The notes under the pieces are model-generated. The model saw only the letters and a program-made list of their open reading frames with translations. It did no database searches and was not told where the DNA came from. The translations under genes were made by a program, and so were the position numbers. Shown here one piece after another: positions 6,966-15,684 of a DNA stretch of 22,819 nucleotides; positions within the stretch are counted from its first letter, which is position 1; every line of letters begins with the position of its first letter. This stretch comes from Rhizobiaceae bacterium (GTDB lineage: Bacteria; Pseudomonadota; Alphaproteobacteria; Rhizobiales; Rhizobiaceae). The stretch spans positions 1-22,819 of the forward strand of contig JAKISV010000024.1 in the NCBI GenBank assembly GCA_021648425.1, given 5' to 3'.

Positions 6966-9823
6966 TCGGCCTTTCTGCTCTGGGAATTCCGTTGGCCTTT
7001 GCATTTCCATGGGCATTGCTTGCTTTGTTGTCGCTGCCGGTAATCTGGTGGTTGTTGCGCCTCACACCGCCCCGCCCTGCCCGTGAACCCTTCCCGCCCA
7101 CCAAAATTCTGTCCGAACTGGCAAACCACGAAGAAACCCCGGCGCGTTCTCCCTGGTGGTTGACGTTGTTGCGCCTGATGATGGCTGCCCTGATAATCAT
7201 TGCCATGGCGCTACCCGTATGGAACCCGCAAAATTCCAGCCTGAAAGGCGAAGGCCCGATGATGTTAGTGGTGGACAACGGCTGGGCAAGCGGTAGCGAG
7301 TGGGATCAGTTGCTGGTGACAGCAGGAACAATTATTGATCAGGCACAGGCGTCTGACCGACAGATAATAACAATATTTACCGCCCGCGATGCCCGCCAGA
7401 AAATTGAAGTGGCCCCGGCTACTGAACTAAAAAACAATCTGTCTTCATGGATAAATTTTCCAAACGAACCCGACTACCTCCTCACCGCTAAAAAAGTGGC
7501 AGAGGCTAACCGCCTGTATTCTCCATCCAGCGTGGTGTTTTTATCCGAAGGGCTTGACTACCAGGGCAGTGACGAACTATCCGCTAGGTTACAGGAGCGC
7601 GCCGCACAAAACATCCTCTATCTGCCCGATGGCGACAACACCATTGTTATCGATAAATTACGCAATGAGCCCGATGCCATGTCCGGTAAAATTGTGCGCG
7701 CCAATTCCTCCGACCCCATAACCGTTGGTTTAGTCGCCCTTGACCTCAACGGCGTTTCCATTACCCGCAAACTGGTGACATTTGGCGCTGGAGAAAAATC
7801 AATCGATTTTCGTTTCGAAATTCCTGTCGAGCTTCGCAATGATATTGTTCGCGTAGTCATTGATGGCATTGAAAATGCCGGTGCGGTGCAATTGCTCGAT
7901 GAAAGCAATCGCCGCCGTCTGGTTGGACTGATATCAGGCGAGAAGTATGATAATGCCCAGCCGTTGCTCTCTCCTTTGAATTACATATCCAGCGCCCTTG
8001 AACCTTTCAGTGATATCCGTCGCGCCAGTGATGCCAATGTGGTGATGGCCGTTCCCGAATTGATTACTTCAGGCGTCTCCACCATCGTGTTGGCTGATGT
8101 CGGCGTCCTGCCCCCGCAGACATCAAACAGGCTTCAGGAGTGGGTGAACAAGGGGGGCATGTTAATCCGCTTTGCCGGTCCGCGCCTGGCAGCAGCCCAG
8201 ACCACGACCCTTCTTCCGGTTCGCCTGCGCCTTGGCAATCGAAATATTGGTGGTGCTTTGTCATGGGAAGAACCAAAGCCCGTGGCGGAATTTGAAATTA
8301 CCAGCCCGTTTTTTGGCCTGGAGCCACCCCAGGACGTTTTTGTTTCACGCCAGGTACTGGCCATTCAGGAAGGTGATCTGGCCAATAAAACCTGGGCCAG
8401 ATTGACCGATGGCACCCCTCTTGTAACAGCCAGCCGAAATGGCAATGGCTGGATAGTGCTGTTCCACGTCAGCTCAGATGCCAGTTGGTCCAATCTGCCA
8501 ATTTCCGGCACCTTTGTTGAAATGCTCCGCCGGGTAGTCAATCAATCGCGTTCTTCATTTACTGCTGCCACAACTGAGGCAAGCCTCGCCCTGCCACCGC
8601 TTCGCCTGTTAAACGGCAAAGGTCAGCTGTCGCCGCCGGGCGTGGAAGTAAAGCCTGCTATTTTTGATGACCAGAATAATCTTAAAGTTTCTCTGGAAAA
8701 TCCGCCCGGATTTTATGGCACCCCGGATGGTTTTCGCGCGCTTAACCTGTTTAACGCTGACGCTAAACTTGATCAGCTGCCAAAGGATTTTCTTGGAGAA
8801 AACTCCATCCTTGCAAAATATGCCAAAGAACAATCCCTGTCATTGAAACCCTGGGCGCTGTTTTCGGTTGCCTTGCTGCTGATATTGGACTGCCTTGCAG
8901 TTTTGTGGATGGCGGGTCAATTGAGGTTTTTGAAACCGGCTTCCAGGAGTGCAAATGCGGCGAAAGTCTCCACTGCCCTTGCAGTGATAGTTGCTGCTGG
9001 TTTATTCGCGGTAATCCCAAATATTACCCAGGCCCAACAGGCCACACCGCAAACACAAGCTGATGTCATCGATCCCGATTTTGACTTCTCCCCCGCCCTT
9101 CGCACCCGGCTGGCCTATGTAATTACCGGCGTGGCAGAAATTGATGAGACAAGCGAAGCAGGACTGCGCGGCCTCACCAAATTCCTGACCGAACGCACAG
9201 CCATCGAGCCGGGCGAACCCATTGGCGTCGACATATCGAAAGATGAACTGGCTTTTTACCCGATGATCTACTGGCCTATTGATACTGCCAGCAATTTGCC
9301 TGATCAACAAACCATGGCCCGCATTGATGCTTATATGAAGCAGGGTGGGTCAGTTTTATTTGATACCCGTGACAGGGTATCAGGTTTGCTGGGCGGAACC
9401 AGTTCCTCTCCGCAAGCTCTCCACCTTCAGCAAATTCTGGCAAGCCTCGATATTCCTCCTCTTGAGCCGGTGCCGCAAGACCATGTTTTAACCAAGAGCT
9501 TTTTTATTCTGGCGCAGTTCCCCGGCAGATATTCAGGCGGAGAATTATGGGTCGAGCGACAGTTTGATGCAGTCGAGCGAAGCGACCGCCCGGTACGCGC
9601 CGGCGATGGTGTTTCTTCAATTCTCATCACCAGCAATGATCTGGCTGGCGCCTGGGCAATTGACAGCCAGAACCGGCCAATGTTTCCAATCGTGCCCCCT
9701 GACCCAATCCAGCGCGAGATAGCCTTTCGTGTTGGCGTCAACCTTGTCATGTATGCTATGACCGGTAATTATAAATCGGATCAGGTTCATATACCCGCTC
9801 TCCTCCAGCGCCTTGGGCAATAG
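6962..9823 (+). CDS. DUF4159 membrane protein with BatA-like N-terminus
   Basis: This 953-residue protein starts with a BatA/aerotolerance-type double-membrane region: membrane segments at about 8-33 and 65-87 around TPPRPAREPFPPTKIL. A VWA-like domain follows in which the metal site is degenerate (VVDNGWAS near residue 102). A long central part should lie in the periplasm. Two more membrane segments lie at about 630-655 and 667-690, the second ending in an AQA-like stretch that resembles a signal-peptide end. The C-terminal part, from about residue 713 (RTRLAYVITGVAEIDE), is DUF4159. The length fits the alphaproteobacterial family. The start is ATG 6962, coupled to the DUF58 stop, with AAAGGGAG upstream. 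Its function is unknown; context suggests envelope complex assembly or stress tolerance with MoxR. Confidence 0.9.
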   Translation: MIGLSALGIPLAFAFPWALLALLSLPVIWWLLRLTPPRPAREPFPPTKILSELANHEETPARSPWWLTLLRLMMAALIIIAMALPVWNPQNSSLKGEGPMMLVVDNGWASGSEWDQLLVTAGTIIDQAQASDRQIITIFTARDARQKIEVAPATELKNNLSSWINFPNEPDYLLTAKKVAEANRLYSPSSVVFLSEGLDYQGSDELSARLQERAAQNILYLPDGDNTIVIDKLRNEPDAMSGKIVRANSSDPITVGLVALDLNGVSITRKLVTFGAGEKSIDFRFEIPVELRNDIVRVVIDGIENAGAVQLLDESNRRRLVGLISGEKYDNAQPLLSPLNYISSALEPFSDIRRASDANVVMAVPELITSGVSTIVLADVGVLPPQTSNRLQEWVNKGGMLIRFAGPRLAAAQTTTLLPVRLRLGNRNIGGALSWEEPKPVAEFEITSPFFGLEPPQDVFVSRQVLAIQEGDLANKTWARLTDGTPLVTASRNGNGWIVLFHVSSDASWSNLPISGTFVEMLRRVVNQSRSSFTAATTEASLALPPLRLLNGKGQLSPPGVEVKPAIFDDQNNLKVSLENPPGFYGTPDGFRALNLFNADAKLDQLPKDFLGENSILAKYAKEQSLSLKPWALFSVALLLILDCLAVLWMAGQLRFLKPASRSANAAKVSTALAVIVAAGLFAVIPNITQAQQATPQTQADVIDPDFDFSPALRTRLAYVITGVAEIDETSEAGLRGLTKFLTERTAIEPGEPIGVDISKDELAFYPMIYWPIDTASNLPDQQTMARIDAYMKQGGSVLFDTRDRVSGLLGGTSSSPQALHLQQILASLDIPPLEPVPQDHVLTKSFFILAQFPGRYSGGELWVERQFDAVERSDRPVRAGDGVSSILITSNDLAGAWAIDSQNRPMFPIVPPDPIQREIAFRVGVNLVMYAMTGNYKSDQVHIPALLQRLGQ

Positions 9824-9832
9824 AGTGATGCG

Positions 9833-11902
9833 ATGAACACTTTCAACATCACCTTCGCCCCCCAATTACCCCTCTGGATGATTGCAGCCATAGCCGTGTT
9901 GTGCGCTCTTTTTGTTGTATGGGGAATTATCCGGAGTCTGCGCGGGGCATGGTTGCGCGGCGTTGCCTGGGCACTCATTACACTTGCATTGCTTAATCCC
10001 TCATTTGTCAGCGAAGATCGCGAGCAACTAAAAAGCGTGGTCGCGATCATTGTTGATAAAAGTTCAAGCCAGAAGCTGGACGACCGCGAACGTCAAACGG
10101 ATGAAATTCGAAAAAACATTGTCGAACGCATTCAACAACTCAGTAATTTCGAAGTGCGTGAACTTGAAGTCGGCGACCAGATTTCAACCACTACCGACAT
10201 ATCTACTGCCCTGTTCAATGGCCTGAAATCGACCCTGCAGGATGTCCCGCCAGAACAGGTTGGTGGCGCGATTTTTATAACGGATGGCCAGGTTCACGAC
10301 ATTCCCAAATCCGCTGAAACTCTTGGAATGAAGGCCCCGCTCCACGCATTGATTATCGGCAATGAAAACGAACGCGATCGCCGCATCACTATCACCAATG
10401 CCCCACGCTTTGGCGTGGTTGGAGACACTATCACCATGACATTCCGCGTTGATCAGCGCGGCATTGAAGACACCGGCGCGCTGGCTGTGACCATTTTAGT
10501 TGATGGCGAGGAATTTTCCATCGAAGAAGTTTATGCAGGCGATGAAAACGAGTTTGATCTCGAGGTGCCCCATGGCGGCAAGACGATTATCGAATTGCGG
10601 GTCGAAGAGGCCCCAGGTGAAATTTCGACAATTAACAATCGCGCCTATTCCACCCTCAATGGCATCCGTGAAAACCTGCGCGTCCTGCTGGTTTCCGGCG
10701 AACCCCACGCCGGTGAACGCACCTGGAGAAACCTGCTGAAATCCGATGCATCCGTCGATCTGGTACACTTCACAATTTTACGCCCGCCAGAAAAACAAGA
10801 TGGAACCCCGATCAATCAATTGTCGCTGATTGCTTTTCCAACCCGTGAATTATTTGTTGAAAAAATAGATGAGTTTGATCTCATCATATTCGACCGCTAT
10901 TCTAGGCGCGGTGTATTGCCAACTCTCTATTTCGATAATATTGCACGCTATGTCGAAGACGGCGGCGCGGTGCTGGTTGCTGCCGGGCCGGAATTTGCCG
11001 AACGCGGATCGATTGCGCAAACACCCCTGCAGCGGGTTCTGCCCGCCCTGCCAAATGGCCAGATTGCAGAAAAAGCCTACCGTCCTGCCATCTCCCAATT
11101 GGGTGAAAAACACCCCGTTACCCGAAATTTAAACACCAACAGCCCCAACCCTGCCAAATGGAGCCCGTGGTTTAGATCAATCGGCGCTGATGAGGGTACA
11201 GGCGACACCATCATGGTTGCCGCTGATAATGCGCCTCTATTGTCATTAAAGCGTGTGGGCGAAGGCCGTATCGCCTTGCTGTTATCAGACCAGATCTGGC
11301 TGTGGGCACGAGGTTTTCAAGGCGGCGGCCCACATGTGAAGCTACTGCGCCGGCTAGCCCACTGGCTGATGAAAGAACCTGAACTTTCCGAAGAATATCT
11401 CACTGCAGAAACCCGTGGCAAAAATATCCTTATCCGTCGCCAGTCCCTCAATTCGCAACCCGGAAATATCACCCTGACAACCCCTTCCGGCAAGAAGATT
11501 GAACTAACGACAAAAAATGTAAAACCGGGAATTTTTGAAGCCGAATATGATGCAGAAGAATTGGGTCTCTATCAGGTTGAAAATGAAGATTTGCGCGCCC
11601 TTACCCACGTGGGGCCAGCCAACCCGCGCGAATTTGCTGAAATTTTATCCACCCCCGATCTGTTGGCCCCGCTGCTGGCACAAACCGGTGGCAGCGCTGT
11701 GCGTGTTGCAATCAATGACACACCGCGCATAATTCCCGTTGGCGCAACTTCCACAACGTCGGGCAATGGCTGGATTGGTTTACGCAACACCAATGCCACC
11801 TTGTTGCGCGGCGTCAACACACTGCCGCTTTTCTCCGGCCTGCTGGGACTGGCCATATTACTAATGGCAATGGCAGGCATGTGGGCGCGTGAAGGCCGTT
11901 AG
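9833..11902 (+). CDS. VWA-like membrane protein with glutamine-amidotransferase-like domain
   Basis: The 689-residue protein has two N-terminal membrane segments (about 12-35 and 40-57). A VWA-like domain follows, with an intact MIDAS start DKSSS (D75, S77, S79) and a later TDG near residue 152. A region from about residue 280 (LRVLLVSGEPHAGERTW) to about 385 (DGGAVLVAAGPEF) resembles the class I glutamine amidotransferase-like fold seen in related BatA-type proteins; no amidotransferase catalytic triad was identified. A final membrane segment lies at about 664-684. The start is ATG 9833, nine bases after the DUF4159 stop. It closes the MoxR cluster and ends 6 bases before the convergent GNAT gene. 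Family-level call only; it is probably anchored in the inner membrane with a large periplasmic body. Confidence 0.85.
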   Translation: MNTFNITFAPQLPLWMIAAIAVLCALFVVWGIIRSLRGAWLRGVAWALITLALLNPSFVSEDREQLKSVVAIIVDKSSSQKLDDRERQTDEIRKNIVERIQQLSNFEVRELEVGDQISTTTDISTALFNGLKSTLQDVPPEQVGGAIFITDGQVHDIPKSAETLGMKAPLHALIIGNENERDRRITITNAPRFGVVGDTITMTFRVDQRGIEDTGALAVTILVDGEEFSIEEVYAGDENEFDLEVPHGGKTIIELRVEEAPGEISTINNRAYSTLNGIRENLRVLLVSGEPHAGERTWRNLLKSDASVDLVHFTILRPPEKQDGTPINQLSLIAFPTRELFVEKIDEFDLIIFDRYSRRGVLPTLYFDNIARYVEDGGAVLVAAGPEFAERGSIAQTPLQRVLPALPNGQIAEKAYRPAISQLGEKHPVTRNLNTNSPNPAKWSPWFRSIGADEGTGDTIMVAADNAPLLSLKRVGEGRIALLLSDQIWLWARGFQGGGPHVKLLRRLAHWLMKEPELSEEYLTAETRGKNILIRRQSLNSQPGNITLTTPSGKKIELTTKNVKPGIFEAEYDAEELGLYQVENEDLRALTHVGPANPREFAEILSTPDLLAPLLAQTGGSAVRVAINDTPRIIPVGATSTTSGNGWIGLRNTNATLLRGVNTLPLFSGLLGLAILLMAMAGMWAREGR

Positions 11903-11908
11903 CGTTTT

Positions 11909-12427
11909 TTAGTAAATCTCATTCAATGCTGAATAAGCTCTGACCTGGCCTGAAAAATGCTCAAGACTTCCCTTTGTCAGTTCACATGCCAAAAACCGTG
12001 CCGGATCGACCGGGCCGGGCATGGTGATTTTTCCGGCAGGGATTTTTTTAAATCCAAACGGCTGATAATAGGGTTCATCGCCCACTAAAATGATCAGCTC
12101 ATTAGCCATATCGCGGCTGGCATTAACGCAGGCACTCATCAGCAAACTGCCGATGCCCTGATTTTTATACAACACATCAACCACCAGCGGTCCCAGTAAT
12201 AATCCGGGCCTGGCACCAATGACAACACGGGTGATGCGTACAGACCCAACAACGTGATTATCAATCAATGCCACAAATGAAAGCTCATTTTCAAAAGGCG
12301 CACCTTCGCGAACCCTGAAAGCAGTACGTGCAAATCGTCCCGGTCCAAATGCTTTGGCACCCAGGCTTTCAACTATTTCATTATGGCAGACAAGTTCGTT
12401 GGAAATTACTATTTCAGAAGGTTTCAT
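11909..12427 (-). CDS. GNAT-family N-acetyltransferase (YhbS-like)
   Basis: The 172-residue protein is a GNAT acetyltransferase, which transfers an acetyl group from acetyl-CoA to an amine. The acetyl-CoA binding motif A is LLGPLVVDVLYKNQGIGSLL (96-115), where NQGIGS matches the Q/R-x-x-G-x-G/A loop. A later GDEPYYQPFGFKKI is typical of YhbS/Atu2258-like GNATs. The substrate is unknown. The start is ATG 12427 (MKPSEIVISN); no strong Shine-Dalgarno is visible. It is convergent with the MoxR cluster, with a 6-base gap and no clear terminator. It is separated from the tam gene by 220 bases in which I see no gene. Confidence 0.9.
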   Translation of the reverse strand: MKPSEIVISNELVCHNEIVESLGAKAFGPGRFARTAFRVREGAPFENELSFVALIDNHVVGSVRITRVVIGARPGLLLGPLVVDVLYKNQGIGSLLMSACVNASRDMANELIILVGDEPYYQPFGFKKIPAGKITMPGPVDPARFLACELTKGSLEHFSGQVRAYSALNEIY

Positions 12428-12647
12428 GATTTTTGACCGATAATTTCATTTTAAGGAAACGACCGGGTAAAACCTGAAATCAGACAACCGGCCGACAAAC
12501 GACATTCGCGCAAAATGCACAATCTTCTCGTCGTCGTCGCAGTTGGTGGGCAAAAAACATTTGCAGGTTCTCAATTTCAGAAATTAGTTGTGCCAGATAA
12601 CACAGCATTTTTGGCCATGTCCAGAAAAAATGCACTTCCTGGTAAAT

Positions 12648-13424
12648 TCAACCGCGCCCTATAGCCGTCATAAACAAACGCGGAAAATTATAAATTACGC
12701 TGCCATCACCCTGGACACGATAGGCGGCGCGTATTTTTTCCAGATAGTCGCTTAGAAACTGTTCCTGCTCGCGGTCATTCAAAACACTTAAAAAAGGCGT
12801 CAGCGCAGCCCCCTTTACCCACTCGACAATGTGTTCATGGCCAGGCATCACGTGGCAATAAGTTGTACGCCAGATATCAACAGCTTCAAAATCCCGCGCC
12901 AACCAGTCGTAATATTCCCCCGCCGTAGAAAGCTGCGTGCGCGCTGAAAGCTGTTCTGCCAGCAAACCTTTCCACCGCCGTGAACCGGCAACTTGTGCAA
13001 TTGCCCGGTGGGAGGGTTCATCAAGATTATCAGGCATCTGAATAGCCAGCGCACCACCCGCGTTCAGCGCCTTTGCAAATTTCACAATTAATTCCTGATG
13101 ATTGGGCACCCAGTGCAAAACCGCATTGGCAAATATCAAATCTACACGCTTATCCGGTTTCCATTCCTCAACAGCACAATGAAGATACTCCCCGCGTGGA
13201 TATTCGACCTGTGCCTTGGCGATCATTTCCCCGGAATTATCAACACCAACCAGTGTCGCTGCTCCAAATTTTTCGCCCAATAATCTTGTGGTTGTCCCAG
13301 GCCCACAGCCTAAATCCACGATCAGTTGCGGGTTCTCAATGCCAATGCGACCTAACAGTTCCTCAGCAGGCCGCAACCGGTCTTTTTTGAACTGCAGATA
13401 TTGAGCAGGGTCCCAATGGGCCAT
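12648..13424 (-). CDS. tam: Trans-aconitate 2-methyltransferase
   Basis: The 258-residue protein is an S-adenosylmethionine-dependent class I methyltransferase that fits Tam, which methylates trans-aconitate (an inhibitory by-product of cis-aconitate in the citric acid cycle). The start MAHWDPAQYLQF is characteristic of Tam. SAM motif I is VDLGCGPGTTTRLL (36-49), followed by the acidic GVDNS, the AVEEW loop and FANAVLHWVPNH. The C-terminal part (MPGHEHIVEWVKGAALTPFL) also matches the Tam family as I recall it. Length is close to the E. coli enzyme. The ATG at 13424 comes 3 bases after the stop of the upstream NUDIX gene, so the two are probably one transcript. Confidence 0.92.
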   Translation of the reverse strand: MAHWDPAQYLQFKKDRLRPAEELLGRIGIENPQLIVDLGCGPGTTTRLLGEKFGAATLVGVDNSGEMIAKAQVEYPRGEYLHCAVEEWKPDKRVDLIFANAVLHWVPNHQELIVKFAKALNAGGALAIQMPDNLDEPSHRAIAQVAGSRRWKGLLAEQLSARTQLSTAGEYYDWLARDFEAVDIWRTTYCHVMPGHEHIVEWVKGAALTPFLSVLNDREQEQFLSDYLEKIRAAYRVQGDGSVIYNFPRLFMTAIGRG

Positions 13425-13427
13425 TTT

Positions 13428-13871
13428 TTACCAATCCTTTGAAATCACTTCGCCATCATATACCTCCGCCAGCCGCGCCAGAGTGGCTTTTGTTGTACCT
13501 GATGGCAGCTTATCACGCTGGAAAAATCCGATTTCCGCAATTTCACGATTGGCTGTGAATTCCCCCATCCCGCTCCAGTTTTTACAACAATATAACCCCA
13601 CATGGTCATATCTGGTGTTACGGTAAATTCCAATCAATTCCACATCCCCCTTATCTGCGATATTTACTTCTTCGCGCAATTCCATAGCCAGCGCCTGTTC
13701 CAGCGTCTGCCCGTTCTCAACTCCCCCACCTGGAAAATACCATCCTTTCACATAGGTATGGCGCACAAGTAAAATACGCCCTCGCTCATCTTCAATAATC
13801 GCTCGCACCCCCAGCGTCATTGGTCGTTTGAGCAGAAAAAAGAAATGAAATATTTTCCTAAACAAAATCAC
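13428..13871 (-). CDS. NUDIX hydrolase with a divergent Nudix box
   Basis: The 147-residue protein has a Nudix fold pattern: MTLGVRAIIEDERGRILLVR, then WYFPGGGVENGQTLEQALAM and ELREEVNI. The box deviates from GX5EX7REUXEEXGU at three places: Gln for the first Glu, Met for Arg and Asn for Gly. The metal-binding glutamates of the ELREE segment remain. The start is GTG 13871, because the family has a short basic, hydrophobic leader (LFRKIFHFFFLLKRP) before the core; an internal ATG at residue 18 is the alternative. GGGA lies just upstream. It is co-transcribed with tam and divergent from the metallophosphoesterase. The substrate is unknown. Confidence 0.88.
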   Translation of the reverse strand: MILFRKIFHFFFLLKRPMTLGVRAIIEDERGRILLVRHTYVKGWYFPGGGVENGQTLEQALAMELREEVNIADKGDVELIGIYRNTRYDHVGLYCCKNWSGMGEFTANREIAEIGFFQRDKLPSGTTKATLARLAEVYDGEVISKDW

Positions 13872-13917
13872 TATCCCAAAGCTTGTATCTGTTAGCGTGT
13901 TGGCCTATGGCAATCCA

Positions 13918-14811
13918 ATGTTCACACTCGCACACATCTCAGATATTCACCTTGGCCCGATGCCAAAAGTTCACTGGTCTGATCTGCTCTCCAAGCGTAT
14001 TACCGGTTACATCAATTGGCAACGAAATCGCGCCAGAAATTTCTCACCATCCGTGCTGAATAAACTGGCCGCCCATATGAAATCTGCCCACCCTGATCAT
14101 ACGGTAATCACCGGTGATCTTGTCAATCTGTCCCTGCCCGAGGAAATTGAGCGGGCAAAAAGATGGTTGAATTCGCTTGGTGACGGCAACGATATTTCCA
14201 TCGTTTGCGGTAATCATGACGCCTATATCAATGGCATGTTGGAAAAGGCAATTATCGCCTGGCAGGAATATCTTGTTGGCGATGATCAAACCGTAGTCCA
14301 CAACAATGACAGTTTTCCTGTCCTGAGAAAACGCGGGCCCTGCTCGCTGATCCTGGTCAACACCGCTCTGCCAACCAAACCGTTCGATGCCACCGGCCTG
14401 TTCGATCAATTGCAGGCAGAAAGACTGGAAAAACTATTGTCCCATCAAAAAGACAATTGCCGCGTTATTCTAATTCATCACCCCCCCTACCCCAATGCCA
14501 CAAAACCCTCTCAAATTCTGATTGGTGAAGAACTGTTTCGCGATGTCATTAAAAAAACCGGCGCAGAACTGGTCCTGCACGGCCATACCCATCGCGACAC
14601 ATTAAACTGGTTGGACGGCCCCGGCAGCCCTGCCCCGGTAGTGTGCGTGCCCGCCGGCGGCCAGGCAGTTGGCGGATTAAAACCCGCTGCCCACTATAAC
14701 TGGTTTGAAATCGAAGCAGAAGGAATCGGCTGGAATATCACGCAACGCAAATTCGGCTATAGCAAACGCGATTCCGGAATTTCTCAACTAGACAGTATAA
14801 AATTACTGTAA
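13918..14811 (+). CDS. Metallophosphoesterase, CpdA-like
   Basis: The 297-residue protein is a calcineurin-like metallophosphoesterase. All metal-site motifs are present in order: ISDIHLG (D9, H11), ITGDLVN, CGNHD, LIHHPPYP and LHGHTH. This pattern is shared with class III cyclic-nucleotide phosphodiesterases such as CpdA, so cAMP or another phosphodiester is a reasonable substrate guess. I chose ATG 13918 (MFTLAHISD), since the fold begins right there; an in-frame GTG at 13897 would add seven residues. The spacer to the divergent NUDIX gene is only 46 bases and must hold both promoters. The 3' end overlaps the convergent membrane-anchor gene by 9 bases. Confidence 0.9.
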   Translation: MFTLAHISDIHLGPMPKVHWSDLLSKRITGYINWQRNRARNFSPSVLNKLAAHMKSAHPDHTVITGDLVNLSLPEEIERAKRWLNSLGDGNDISIVCGNHDAYINGMLEKAIIAWQEYLVGDDQTVVHNNDSFPVLRKRGPCSLILVNTALPTKPFDATGLFDQLQAERLEKLLSHQKDNCRVILIHHPPYPNATKPSQILIGEELFRDVIKKTGAELVLHGHTHRDTLNWLDGPGSPAPVVCVPAGGQAVGGLKPAAHYNWFEIEAEGIGWNITQRKFGYSKRDSGISQLDSIKLL

Positions 14812-15411
14812 AAATGTCGGCAACGGCCCATACCAGGCCCAGGCAAACAACGCACCAACACTGATAACCGCTCCCGTTATAAACCAGGCTGTTGCACTCC
14901 AGATGCCACGTTTGGGTGATGGCTGGACAACAGCTTCATTGTTTTCCTCCTCATCACCAAAATTATAGCCGCTCATGGAAATCCATTCGCCTTCAATCAG
15001 CCGTTCGCGCTCCAGAATTTTGTTGGCTACATAATCCGTAACAATTTGCCCCATTTGGCTCATATCTGATGTCGAACCTAAAATAGTGCGCCCTATGCGG
15101 GTATCTTTCACCAGTTCATACTGGCGTCGGTCGGAGGCCATTCTTACATGGGCGCTCATATCCACCCAAAGGCGCGGTGTTTCCCCGCTGGTTAAAGCAA
15201 ATTCGAACTGATCGTTATCATCAGGCACCTGCTCAAACATTGGCTGCAAATCACGCGCCAGCATCTCTAACCTGGTTCGCTGTGATTGCTGTAGTTCAAC
15301 TACCACATCATCACGATCCGCAAAGCGTGACTTCATGTTTTCAATCGACTTCGACAAATCATGAACTTTCGCTTCAATTTTATTCTCATCAAGCTCTTCG
15401 TTCTTTGCCAT
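14803..15411 (-). CDS. Hypothetical protein with C-terminal membrane anchor
   Basis: The 202-residue protein has no function I can name, though the core resembles a conserved alphaproteobacterial hypothetical family. The N-terminal third (residues 1-60) is charged and predicted to be helical or coiled (KVHDLSKSIENMKSRFADRD). The middle holds RLWVDMSAHVRMASDRRQYE and LVKDTRIGRTILGSTSDMSQ, then a helix rich in Glu and Arg (NKILERERLIEGEW). An acidic linker is followed by one membrane segment at about 174-195 (WSATAWFITGAVISVGALFA), with five or six residues after it. The bulk should be cytoplasmic, as a tail-anchored protein. AAGGAAAA lies just upstream of ATG 15411. It is divergent from the oxidase operon, with the FNR box in the shared spacer. 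Confidence 0.8.
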   Translation of the reverse strand: MAKNEELDENKIEAKVHDLSKSIENMKSRFADRDDVVVELQQSQRTRLEMLARDLQPMFEQVPDDNDQFEFALTSGETPRLWVDMSAHVRMASDRRQYELVKDTRIGRTILGSTSDMSQMGQIVTDYVANKILERERLIEGEWISMSGYNFGDEEENNEAVVQPSPKRGIWSATAWFITGAVISVGALFAWAWYGPLPTFLQ

Positions 15412-15575
15412 TTGTTTTTTCCTTCACACCAGATACCGCACACGCACAGCCCATTACGGCGGCAGTAACAAAATTGTTAACCTCCTATTAACAAAGAATA
15501 AAGCCAAAATCACTGTAAAATCGGTGTTTTCTCGTAATTTACCCTACGAAACCCCCAAAAAATACTTCTGCTGCT

Positions 15576-15589
15576 TTGATCTGGATCAA
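15576..15589. promoter_or_regulatory. FNR/FixK-type anaerobox TTGATCTGGATCAA
   Basis: TTGAT-CTGG-ATCAA matches the FNR/FixK consensus TTGAT-N4-ATCAA exactly in both half-sites. It lies 302 bases before the oxidase subunit II start and 165 bases before the start of the divergent membrane-anchor gene. FNR-family activators usually bind about 41.5 bases before the transcription start, which for the oxidase operon implies a leader of about 270 bases. Control of the divergent gene is also possible. No regulator gene is in the window. Confidence 0.65.
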
Positions 15590-15663
15590 ATCCAACATCA
15601 ATTCCGGTGCTACCAAAATAGGATCATGCCCAGCACAAGGTCTTTTATTTGACCACCCGACCC

Positions 15664-15684
15664 TGAAAATCTCTTCGATTTTCA
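15664..15684. repeat. Perfect 8-bp hairpin in the oxidase leader
   Basis: TGAAAATC (15664-15671) and GATTTTCA (15677-15684) are perfect complements around TCTTC. No T-run follows on either strand, so it is not an ordinary terminator. If transcription starts near the FNR box, this hairpin lies in the untranslated leader of the oxidase mRNA. Confidence 0.4.

Noticed and set aside
12605..12633. Hairpin GCATTTTT...AAAAATGC as a terminator of tam
   Set aside because: The stem is AT-rich with an imperfect loop and no T-run on the minus strand; nothing else was seen in the 220-base spacer.
13897..13917. GTG 13897 as metallophosphoesterase start
   Set aside because: The family begins at the MFTLAHISD segment, and the seven extra residues would use up part of the 46-base divergent spacer.
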